Shown here: positions 16,968 to 25,619 of the stretch, one piece after another
Layout of the letters: each line of letters begins with the position of its first letter
Numbering within the stretch: the stretch's first letter is position 1
From: Anoxybacter fermentans
Lineage (GTDB): Bacteria; Bacillota; Halanaerobiia; DY22613
DNA: 64,000 nucleotides
Reading direction: 5' to 3'
NCBI RefSeq assembly: GCF_003991135.1
Contig: NZ_CP016379.1
Coordinates: 1 to 64,000, forward strand
Made by a program: the position numbers and the translations under genes
Notes under the pieces: model-generated
Database searches by the model: none
Seen by the model: only the letters and a program-made list of their open reading frames with translations
What the model was told of the DNA's origin: nothing

Positions 16968-17507
16968 GTGGAAGTTAAGTGGATTCAACTGGCTAAACAG
17001 GGAGATGAAGAAGTTTTGACCAGAGTTGTGGATACATATTATCAGCAAATTTATCAATATATCAGCCGATTGATGGAAGATCAAATGTTGGCCCAGGATT
17101 TAACTCAGGAAACCTTTATAAAGATGCTCAAGGCTTTGCCCAGATATGATCCAAAGCGAGCAAAGTTTTCTACCTGGCTTTATACTATAGCAACCAATTT
17201 ATGTAGGGATTACTGGCGTAAGAAACAACCTGAAATGATGGAAACAGATGATTTGGATATTTTAACTGGTGGTTATCCAGGTGAACTTAAGAAATGGGAG
17301 GTTAAGCATCTGGTTCAGGATGCACTAAATATTTTGCCCTTTCGCCAGAGAATTCCGATTTATCTGGCTTATGTACAGGGAATGAGTTATGAAGAGATTG
17401 GAGAGATCTGTCGCTGTCCAGTGGGAACGGTAAGATCACGGATTCATTATGGTCTTAAAAAATTACGTCAATGGTTTGAGAAGATGGAGGTGAGTGAAAA
17501 AAGATGA
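16968..17507 (+). CDS. ECF-family RNA polymerase sigma factor
   Basis: About 180 residues. Sigma region 2 (YYQQIYQYISRLMEDQMLAQDLTQETF with the conserved DLTQETF) and sigma region 4 (YLAYVQGMSYEEIGEICRCPVGTVRSRIHYGLKKLR) are joined by a short linker. It directs RNA polymerase to a small regulon. I prefer the GTG at 16968, preceded by AAGGAAGG at about 8 nt. An ATG at 16938 has no ribosome site and falls at the predicted transcription start. The stop overlaps the next start by 4 nt, coupling it to its anti-sigma factor. Confidence 0.9.
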   Translation: MEVKWIQLAKQGDEEVLTRVVDTYYQQIYQYISRLMEDQMLAQDLTQETFIKMLKALPRYDPKRAKFSTWLYTIATNLCRDYWRKKQPEMMETDDLDILTGGYPGELKKWEVKHLVQDALNILPFRQRIPIYLAYVQGMSYEEIGEICRCPVGTVRSRIHYGLKKLRQWFEKMEVSEKR

Positions 17508-17956
17508 GAGAGTGTCTAACAGATGAGGAGATAATAACGTATCTTAATGGTCAGATAGTTGATCAAATGGAGCAAATACGATTTAGGGAACATTTAAGGG
17601 TATGTGGAAAATGTAAGGAAATGTTAGAAAGCTATGTTGCTGTAATTGAGCTTTTGCAATCGGATACATCTCTTGAACCAGAACCCGGGGCAAAGAAGAG
17701 ATTATTGAATTTAATGTTGGCACAGGGAAAAGAGCTTAAAAAAGAAAATTTAGTTAAGGTTAAGGAGAAAAAACGGCGATTTTGGAAGAAAGAAGTTCCA
17801 GTTTTGATTGGAACTATTGCGGTAATAGCTATTTTTTTAAAAGTTCTTTTTAACAGTGAGGTTGGGTTAGCCAAAATATGGCTTTATTTTGTTATCATAG
17901 GGACTTTTACATTACCCATTTTTTCATGGTGTCTTAAGGATTTAAAGGAGGAATAA
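17504..17956 (+). CDS. Zinc-finger (ZAS-type) membrane anti-sigma factor
   Basis: 150 residues. The N-terminal domain has the ZAS motif HxxxCxxC (HLRVCGKC), which binds zinc and clamps ECF sigma factors. Two hydrophobic segments follow (about 99-118 and 124-144), so the protein should hold the sigma factor at the membrane. It overlaps the sigma gene by ATGA and is followed 2 nt later by a zinc-ribbon membrane protein. The inducing signal is not evident. Confidence 0.87.
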   Translation: MRECLTDEEIITYLNGQIVDQMEQIRFREHLRVCGKCKEMLESYVAVIELLQSDTSLEPEPGAKKRLLNLMLAQGKELKKENLVKVKEKKRRFWKKEVPVLIGTIAVIAIFLKVLFNSEVGLAKIWLYFVIIGTFTLPIFSWCLKDLKEE

Positions 17957-17958
17957 AT

Positions 17959-18822
17959 ATGAGGAAAAAAGTGAAATATATTTTAATTGGATTGTTAAAT
18001 AATCAGGTCTGGACATTAATAATAGCAGGTCTTGCTGCATTGATTCTTCTGAGTTCAGCAATATATATAAGTCTGGCGAAAAAGGTAGAACAGAATTTTG
18101 ATCAGATAGTCTTTTCTGACCTGAAGCGAAGGTTTAATAGCATTTTGAACCAGGAAGATCCAAAAACAGCTTTTTATCAGGAAATGAAAAAATTTTTGGA
18201 AAAGTATTCATATTTTAAAGCTATATATATATCTGAGATGGAAAATGCTAATGAATCTGGAGCTAATAAAAGAGTAAAGGTAATCTGGGCAGTACCAGAA
18301 AAATTGGAAGGGCAGGTCTGGACTGAAAGAGGGTGGGATCATAGTATAGTAGAAGCTGTAGGAGGCCGAGGTAAATGGACATATAGTTACAGTGTAATTT
18401 CCCAAAAGGTAGAAGAGAATATGCCTGGGCATGAGGTAACATTAATAACTTCTGAATGGAGGGATTTGAATACATGGTTTGCCTATAGGCGACAAGCAGA
18501 ACATATACTAGAATGGTCTCTGGTGATTTATTGGCTAGCTCTGGCTTTCTGGGTCTATCAGGATGCAAGGAAACGTAAATATCATCCTTTACTATGGGGT
18601 GCACTTACTCTGGTTACTAATCTGGTGGGTCTTGTGATGTATCTTCTAATAAGGCCTGAACTGCAGATTTGTCCTCAGTGTTTTATTGAATTAGCAGAAG
18701 ATTATAATGTATGCCCGTACTGCGGTTATTGTTTAAAAGAACTGTGTAAACAATGCGGGCAGGGGTTAAAAGAAGAGTGGGAATATTGTCCACATTGTGG
18801 AGAAAAGAAGAGCAGCCTTTAG
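17959..18822 (+). CDS. Membrane protein with C-terminal double zinc ribbon
   Basis: 287 residues of unknown function. An N-terminal membrane segment (about 14-37) is followed by a probably extracytoplasmic domain of about 130 residues and then two more membrane segments (about 178-230; LVIYWLALAFWVYQDARKR). The C-terminus carries CxxC pairs (CPQC, CPYC, CKQC, CPHC) typical of a double zinc ribbon. It is third in the sigma/anti-sigma operon, 2 nt after the anti-sigma gene, so it may help sense the envelope signal; this is inference. Confidence 0.75.
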   Translation: MRKKVKYILIGLLNNQVWTLIIAGLAALILLSSAIYISLAKKVEQNFDQIVFSDLKRRFNSILNQEDPKTAFYQEMKKFLEKYSYFKAIYISEMENANESGANKRVKVIWAVPEKLEGQVWTERGWDHSIVEAVGGRGKWTYSYSVISQKVEENMPGHEVTLITSEWRDLNTWFAYRRQAEHILEWSLVIYWLALAFWVYQDARKRKYHPLLWGALTLVTNLVGLVMYLLIRPELQICPQCFIELAEDYNVCPYCGYCLKELCKQCGQGLKEEWEYCPHCGEKKSSL

Positions 18823-18848
18823 TTAATAGGTTGCTCTTCTTTGTTTTT
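18804..18848. terminator. Bidirectional terminator between convergent genes
   Basis: AAAGAAGAGCAGCCT pairs with AGGTTGCTCTTCTTT, with T-rich sequence on both sides. It overlaps the 3' ends of the plus-strand zinc-ribbon gene and the minus-strand CPBP gene and would serve both. Confidence 0.85.
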
Positions 18849-19563
18849 ACCAAAAGCCCCACCCAAAGATATAAAGGATAAAAGTTGCGTGGAAAAAAGC
18901 CTGTAAGATAGTGGAGGGAATGAGACTTTTACTCCGCCAGAAGAGATAGGTAGTAAAAAAACCAAGAACAATTCGTAAAAACAGATGGTAGATGTTAAAC
19001 TGTATATAAAAGATACCATAAATAATGGCATTTAAAAGTAGAGCTTGCCAGAGAGCCAGACGTTCTTTTAAAAAGGGAAATGTAAGTCCCCGAAAAAGTA
19101 GCTCTTCTGATAGAGATGGTATAATGGTCATGATGAATAGAATAATGAAGTAAACTAAACTAACGGCAATCTCTTCTGGACTGGTAACTTTTATCATAGG
19201 TCTAAGATTGGTATTGGTATAAACTAAAGGTAAATGTATAAAAAGGAGAACAAGTGGAATAATGGGCCAGCTGGCCTTAATGCCAATTTTGCTCATTACC
19301 CAAAACTTGCGTAAAGTCAGTCCCAAAAGTTTACTGTCGAGGGAACGACGATAGCATATTAAATAAAGTACGATGGGGATAAATAATAGTCTAATGGTGA
19401 TAAAAAATAGATAGTGGATAATCCTGGTCAAGAAGGGGCTTCCTTCAAAGATCAATTGTTGGGTCATTTCATAAATTCCGGCTAAAAAAAACCAAACTAT
19501 GTAGATAATGATCAAATCATTAAGGGATAAGAGTTGGGGTTTTGGTTGAAGATCTTTTGTCAT
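18847..19563 (-). CDS. CPBP-family membrane protein with degenerate active-site motifs
   Basis: 238 residues, mostly hydrophobic, about seven membrane segments. The first CPBP (CaaX-protease/bacteriocin-processing) motif EExxxR is intact (SEELLFRG). The second motif, usually FGxxH, reads YGIFY, so its His is missing. The third keeps His (FFHATF) but not the usual Asn. It may therefore be an inactive or divergent member. I start it at the ATG at 19563, preceded by GGAGAA; a longer frame runs into a dispersed repeat. Convergent with the sigma operon. Confidence 0.78.
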   Translation of the reverse strand: MTKDLQPKPQLLSLNDLIIIYIVWFFLAGIYEMTQQLIFEGSPFLTRIIHYLFFITIRLLFIPIVLYLICYRRSLDSKLLGLTLRKFWVMSKIGIKASWPIIPLVLLFIHLPLVYTNTNLRPMIKVTSPEEIAVSLVYFIILFIMTIIPSLSEELLFRGLTFPFLKERLALWQALLLNAIIYGIFYIQFNIYHLFLRIVLGFFTTYLFWRSKSLIPSTILQAFFHATFILYIFGWGFW

Positions 19564-19593
19564 GATTGATTCTCCTATTCTTAAAGAATTTAT

Positions 19594-19814
19594 GATTATA
19601 CTGCAATAAGCTAATTTTTCGCTTCTGGAGAAATTTTTCGAATCATCTAAAACTCGATTTCCGCCGAAATAAGGCTTCCTAATCAAAGGGCCCTCCTGGC
19701 CCTTAGAACTAGCTCATCACCTCCTGTGATAAGGCCTTATTTCGTCGGAAATCTCGTGAAGATTTGGCGAAAAATTTCTATGTCGCTCAAAATTAGCTTT
19801 TTGCAGTATAATCA
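19594..19814 (-). repeat. Dispersed palindromic repeat, copy D (reverse)
   Basis: Reverse copy in a divergent gap between the CPBP gene and the aldolase gene. Both ends carry GCAGTATAAT facing outward, so each arm could supply a -10 element for the gene on its side. The rest of the gap to 19942 shows only the aldolase ribosome site. Confidence 0.88.
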
Positions 19815-19942
19815 TTATTACTTTATTACTATTGGACATTTTCTTCAATATTCCTTTGCAGGAGTCCAGGTGAATATTAGAGAATAATGATATTATAGTG
19901 ATTATAATTTGTTTTTAAATAACGAAATAGAGGTGGAAGTAT

Positions 19943-20587
19943 ATGTTGATGCTAGAAGTTCGTAAAAAAGTGATTGAAACAGCACGGAAAATGCTCAAAT
20001 ATGGTTTAACTACGGGTACATTTGGAAATATCAGTATCAGGCATCAGGAAATTCTGGTGGCAATAACTCCTAGTGGTGTAGATTATGAATCAATGATTCC
20101 CGAAGATGTAGTGATTGTTGATTTAAATGGTCAGGTTATTGATGGAGATTTGAAGCCGTCTTCAGAAATGCCGATGCATCTGGCCCTGTATCGTAAAAGA
20201 GCTGATATACAGGCTGTAGTTCATACCCACTCTCCCTATGCTTCTGCTTTTGCTGTTTTGGGCCAGGAGATTCCCGTAGTATTGGCAGAGATGGCTTCTG
20301 TGGTTGGTGGTTCTGTAAAGGTAGCCCCTTATTGCCGGCCCGGTTCGGCAGAGATGGGGAGAGAAGTGGTACGCTGCCTGAGAGATCGGACAGGAGTGTT
20401 ATTGGCAAATCACGGAGTGGTTGCTATTGGTTCTACTGTTGATGAAGCATTAGGGGTAGCACAGGTTATTGAAGATAGTGCCCGTATTTATCAACTGGCA
20501 GTAGCTATGGGAAATCCGAGAATACTTCCAGAAGATGAGATTCGGGTGTTAAGAGAGCAATATATTAAACATTATGGGCAAAAATAA
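19943..20587 (+). CDS. Class II aldolase/adducin-family protein
   Basis: 214 residues, the size of L-fuculose-phosphate and related aldolases. Zinc ligands are visible in HTHSPYA and NHGVVAIG, and the catalytic Glu in PSSEMPMH. Such enzymes make dihydroxyacetone phosphate and an aldehyde from a sugar phosphate; related members handle methylthioribulose phosphate or phosphopentoses. The substrate cannot be chosen from sequence. It is the first gene of a tight four-gene run leading into cdaA, although a functional link with c-di-AMP is not obvious. Confidence 0.82.
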   Translation: MLMLEVRKKVIETARKMLKYGLTTGTFGNISIRHQEILVAITPSGVDYESMIPEDVVIVDLNGQVIDGDLKPSSEMPMHLALYRKRADIQAVVHTHSPYASAFAVLGQEIPVVLAEMASVVGGSVKVAPYCRPGSAEMGREVVRCLRDRTGVLLANHGVVAIGSTVDEALGVAQVIEDSARIYQLAVAMGNPRILPEDEIRVLREQYIKHYGQK

Positions 20588-20599
20588 GCGTAAGGACTG

Positions 20600-21415
20600 A
20601 TGGGAATGAATGTTCCACTGACCATTATTATCAATGTAATAGATATTCTTCTAGTGGCTTTTGTTTTTTATCGGTTGATTTTGCTAATCAAAGGGACAAG
20701 AGCTATTGAATTGATCAAAGGTCTTTTTGTGTTATTTCTGGCTTCAGCCATAAGTGCCAGGTTGCAACTTAACACCATTAACTGGCTTTTGCGTAATACT
20801 ATGACCATGGTCTTTGTGGCTTTGCCAATCGTCTTTCAACCTGAATTGAGACGGGCTTTAGAACAGATTGGAAGAGGAAGATTTTTTGGTCAGTCAGTCT
20901 TTCGGTTAGGATGTTCAGAGTTAAGTCAAATTATTTCGGATTTAACAGAGGTAGTTATGTTTTTTTCTAAAAATCGGATTGGTGCTCTAATTGTAATTGA
21001 AAGGGAAGTTGGATTACGAGATTATCTTGAGATGGGGATAGAATTGGATGCAAAATTGACAAAAGAACTTCTTGTATCCATCTTTCTCCCTGGTTCCCCC
21101 CTACATGATGGAGCGGTGATTATAAGACAGGATAGGATTAAGGCTGCCAGCTGTTTTCTTCCCTTATCGGATAATCCTCATCTAAATCCTACCTTTGGAA
21201 CCCGACATCGAGCAGCAGTTGGTGTTTCCGAAGATAGTGATGCGCTGGTTATTGTAGTCTCAGAAGAGACTGGTACCATATCATTAGCCTTTGAAGGTAA
21301 AATAAGACGATATTTAGATGAAATTAGTTTAAAAGAGAGATTATTTAACATCTTGACAAATCCCAATAAAGAAAAAGTATCCAGGTTTGGTTTAAATTGG
21401 AGGAAAAATAAATGA
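20600..21415 (+). CDS. cdaA: Diadenylate cyclase (CdaA type)
   Basis: 271 residues. Three N-terminal membrane segments (about 1-95) precede a DAC/DisA_N domain. The catalytic motifs DGA (170-172) and RHR (202-204) are intact. It makes the second messenger c-di-AMP from two ATP at the membrane and controls potassium and wall homeostasis in Firmicutes. In the usual order cdaA is followed by cdaR (ybbR) and glmM. Here ybbR overlaps by 4 nt, and glmM follows after one inserted gene. Confidence 0.95.
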   Translation: MGMNVPLTIIINVIDILLVAFVFYRLILLIKGTRAIELIKGLFVLFLASAISARLQLNTINWLLRNTMTMVFVALPIVFQPELRRALEQIGRGRFFGQSVFRLGCSELSQIISDLTEVVMFFSKNRIGALIVIEREVGLRDYLEMGIELDAKLTKELLVSIFLPGSPLHDGAVIIRQDRIKAASCFLPLSDNPHLNPTFGTRHRAAVGVSEDSDALVIVVSEETGTISLAFEGKIRRYLDEISLKERLFNILTNPNKEKVSRFGLNWRKNK

Positions 21416-21792
21416 GGAAATTTTTTGTAGGGAACATGAAATTAAAAATTTTTGCATTTCTTTTAGCTCTATTGGCCTGGATTTATGTTAACAGTTCTCC
21501 TGTATCCAGTCCGGGAATATGGAAACGGCAGATTATTCTTTCTGTTCAGTATAAAAATTTACGAAATGACTTGCGTTTAATAGAAAGTACAGATCAGGTT
21601 GAGTTGGTACTTTTCGAGGGAATTCATGCTTTTGTACCTGTTGAACCCATGCGGGCTTATGTGGATCTTGGTCAGATTGAAAAAGAAGGTCGCTATTTTC
21701 TTAAGATTCAGGTGGAATTACCAAAATGGATGAAATTAAAATATCAAAGGCCTGAATATGCGCTGATTCTTGTTGAAGAGGTGAAGAAATAG
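21412..21792 (+). CDS. Short YbbR-domain protein (CdaR-like)
   Basis: 126 residues. One N-terminal membrane anchor (MKLKIFAFLLALLAWIYVNS) and a single YbbR-like domain. CdaR proteins that regulate CdaA normally carry three or four YbbR domains, so this one is reduced. The 4-nt overlap with cdaA and the membrane anchor support a CdaA-regulatory role. No frameshift remnant is visible downstream, where the next gene begins immediately. Confidence 0.83.
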   Translation: MRKFFVGNMKLKIFAFLLALLAWIYVNSSPVSSPGIWKRQIILSVQYKNLRNDLRLIESTDQVELVLFEGIHAFVPVEPMRAYVDLGQIEKEGRYFLKIQVELPKWMKLKYQRPEYALILVEEVKK

Positions 21793-23394
21793 ATGCTGCG
21801 TTTACGGGAGGTTAAAATACCTATTGATGCAAAGCAGGATTTGGTCAAAGCAGTGACGAAAAAATTGAAGATCAAAGCAGGAGAGATTCGGGATCTGAGA
21901 ATCAAAAAACGTGCCATTGATGCTCGAAGGAAAAATAATATTAAGTTTGTATATATCGTTGATCTGATTTTAAAGGATGAAGAAAAGATTTTAAGAGAGC
22001 ATGCGAAAAATCCTTATCTTTCTGTTGTGGAACCTATCAGTGAAATAACCATCAATGGAGAAAATCCCCTTACGAATCCACCGATAATTGTGGGGGCTGG
22101 CCCGGCTGGGCTTTTTGCGGCCCTTTATCTGGCCCGATATGGATATAAACCCATACTCTTAGAACGAGGTCCTAAGGTAGAAGAACGGGTCAGAAGTATT
22201 GAGACTTTCTGGCAGAAGGGTGAATTAGATCCAGAATCTAATGTTCAGTTTGGTGAAGGTGGAGCTGGAACTTTTTCTGACGGTAAGTTAACCACCCGGG
22301 TAAGGGATGAGCGAATAGAAAATATTCTCAAAGACCTGGTGAAGGCAGGAGCTCCTGAAGAGATTTTGATTGATGCTCAACCCCATATTGGTACCGATCT
22401 CCTCCGACAGGTGATTAGAAATCTAAGAGAGGAGATTAAAAAACTTGGTGGACAAGTCAGGTTTAAGAGTAAGGTAACTGATCTGATAATTGAAGATGGT
22501 CAAATAAGGGGTGTAGTGATCAATGATAATGAGATATTAAATAGTGAAGTGGTGATGTTAGCCATTGGTCACAGTGCTAGAGACACATATGAGATGCTAA
22601 AGAGACGGGGAGTGGCAATGGAGCCGAAACCCTTCTCCATTGGGGTAAGGATTGAACATCCGCAGGAAATTGTGGATCAAAGTCAGTACGGGCCTTTTGC
22701 CGGGCACCCTAAATTAGGGCCAGCCACTTATCGGTTAAGTGAGAGGTTATCAGAATTAGATCGGGCCGTTTATACTTTTTGTATGTGTCCGGGAGGGTTG
22801 GTTATTGCTTCAGCTTCTGAGCCGGGTGGGGTTGTAACCAATGGAATGAGTTACCACGCCCGAAATTCAGGGATTGCTAATAGTGCCCTTGTGGTTAGTG
22901 TAAAACCTGATGATTTTCCATCCCGTGATCCGTTAGCAGGGGTGGAGTTCCAGAGAATCTGGGAAAGAAAAGCTTTTGAAATGGGCGGAGGAACCTACAG
23001 GGCTCCCGCCCAACTATTGGGAGATTTTTTGAAAGATAGACCCAGTAAAAATTTACAAGGTGATATTGAGCCAACCTATCTGCCAGGGGTGGTGGCAGCC
23101 AATTTGCAGGAGTGTTTACCTCCCTATGTAGTAACTGCTATAAAAAAAGTACTACCTATCTTTGATAGAAGAGTAAAGGGATTTGGTCGGCCCGGGACAA
23201 TTTTGACCGGGGTGGAAACCCGTACATCAGCACCTTTACGAATTAACCGTAATATGGAGATGGAATCTATCAGTCATAAGGGTCTGTATCCTTTAGGAGA
23301 AGGTGCTGGTTATGCCGGAGGTATAATGAGTGCAGCTTTAGATGGATTAAAGGGAGCGCTTGAGATTATGAAAAAATTTGCGCCATTTGATTAA
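21793..23394 (+). CDS. FAD-dependent oxidoreductase (COG2509 family)
   Basis: 533 residues. An N-terminal domain of about 95 residues precedes a dinucleotide-binding fold (IIVGAGPAGLFAALYLARYG) and a typical C-terminal GEGAGYAGGIMSAALDG segment that closes the FAD site. This is the uncharacterised NAD(FAD)-dependent dehydrogenase family often found near ybbR and glmM in Firmicutes. Substrate unknown. The ATG abuts the ybbR stop, so it is translated from the same message. Confidence 0.85.
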   Translation: MLRLREVKIPIDAKQDLVKAVTKKLKIKAGEIRDLRIKKRAIDARRKNNIKFVYIVDLILKDEEKILREHAKNPYLSVVEPISEITINGENPLTNPPIIVGAGPAGLFAALYLARYGYKPILLERGPKVEERVRSIETFWQKGELDPESNVQFGEGGAGTFSDGKLTTRVRDERIENILKDLVKAGAPEEILIDAQPHIGTDLLRQVIRNLREEIKKLGGQVRFKSKVTDLIIEDGQIRGVVINDNEILNSEVVMLAIGHSARDTYEMLKRRGVAMEPKPFSIGVRIEHPQEIVDQSQYGPFAGHPKLGPATYRLSERLSELDRAVYTFCMCPGGLVIASASEPGGVVTNGMSYHARNSGIANSALVVSVKPDDFPSRDPLAGVEFQRIWERKAFEMGGGTYRAPAQLLGDFLKDRPSKNLQGDIEPTYLPGVVAANLQECLPPYVVTAIKKVLPIFDRRVKGFGRPGTILTGVETRTSAPLRINRNMEMESISHKGLYPLGEGAGYAGGIMSAALDGLKGALEIMKKFAPFD

Positions 23395-23440
23395 ATTCTG
23401 TGATAGAAATTACGGAATTCAAATTTCTTTTTGATATAGG

Positions 23441-23624
23441 GTTAAACTGTAAAAAGCTAATTTTTCGCTTGAAGATAAATTTTTCGAACCATCTAAAAGT
23501 TTGATTTCAGTGACTTGATTAGCTCATCACCTCCTCATATGGGTCTTATTTCGCCTGAAATTTCGCCAAAATGGTTTGGTGAAAAATTTCTATGTCGCTC
23601 AAAATTAGCTTTTTGCAGTATAAT
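23441..23624 (-). repeat. Dispersed palindromic repeat, copy E (reverse, shortened)
   Basis: Reverse copy of about 184 bp. Both terminal inverted repeats are present but the central apical hairpin is missing, an internal deletion. The right end reads TTTTTGCAGTATAATTTATA, 32 nt before glmM, and could supply its -10 box. Confidence 0.88.
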
Positions 23625-23655
23625 TTATATAGATAATTATGGAGAGGTGGTTAGA

Positions 23656-25005
<1,350 letters not shown>

Positions 25006-25086
25006 ATTTTTTAAAAGAGAAAATTCCGTTAAAGGAGAAAAAATTGTTAACAGGATTGTATTATTCTGATATAATCTATATTAGGG

Positions 25087-25307
25087 TTAAACTGCAAAAA
25101 GCTAATTTTTCGCTTCTTGAGAAATTTTTCGAATTATCTAAAGCTCGATTTTCCGCCGAAATAAGGTTTTCTAATCAAAGGGTCCTTCTGGCCCTTAGAA
25201 CTAGCTCATCACCTCCTGTGATGAGGCCTTATTTCGTCGGAAATCTCGCTAAGATGATTTGACGAAAAATTTCTATGTTGCTCAAAATTAGCTTTTTGCA
25301 GTATAAT
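25087..25307 (-). repeat. Dispersed palindromic repeat, copy F (reverse)
   Basis: Full-length reverse copy between glmM and the glmS ribozyme. Its right end has TTGCTC, an 18-nt spacer and TATAAT (25302-25307), a plausible promoter for the glmS leader. Confidence 0.9.
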
Positions 25308-25395
25308 TAAAAGATAAATTTTTATTTTTTTAGAGAGGAGGTGAATTTGGAAGTTTAATTATATTAAGTAAAAAGGAGGAATGCTAATAATCTTA

Positions 25396-25557
25396 AAGCG
25401 CCAGGGCTTAAGCCGGAGTATTGACGGCTTAAGTTGACGAGGAAGAGGTTTATCGAGTTATCGGCGGATGCCTCTAGGCTTTTGCTGCAAGCCTTAAGTC
25501 CCTCCTTAAAACTTATGAGTGATCATAAGGACAAAGGGAGGGATGGCAGCAGACAAT
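25396..25557 (+). ncRNA. glmS ribozyme (glucosamine-6-phosphate-sensing)
   Basis: The leader contains the hallmark GCGCCAGGGCTTAAG start, the TTGACGAGGAAGAGG segment, the TTTATCGAG...TCGGCGGATGCC core and the GGCAGCAGACAATT end. Self-cleavage is expected between 25397 and 25398 (A|GCGCC). In this class the RNA cleaves itself when bound to glucosamine 6-phosphate, lowering glmS expression. It ends about 60 nt before the glmS start. Confidence 0.95.
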
Positions 25558-25619
25558 TGGATATTATCTTTGAAAAATAGTCATAATTTGATTTTCAGAT
25601 AAATGGAGGTATGGAATAA

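Noticed and set aside
19564-19686. 41-residue N-terminal extension of the CPBP protein
   Set aside because: It is a translation of the dispersed repeat and lacks a ribosome site; the ATG at 19563 has GGAGA upstream.
23515-23655. Extended N-terminus of GlmM
   Set aside because: The extra residues come from the dispersed repeat; GlmM proteins begin with MGKLFGTDGVRG, at 23656.
25373-25437. Small frame from the ATG at 25381 overlapping the glmS ribozyme, with GGAGG upstream
   Set aside because: The Shine-Dalgarno-like string ends one base before the ATG, too close for initiation, and the frame is only 18 codons made of ribozyme sequence.
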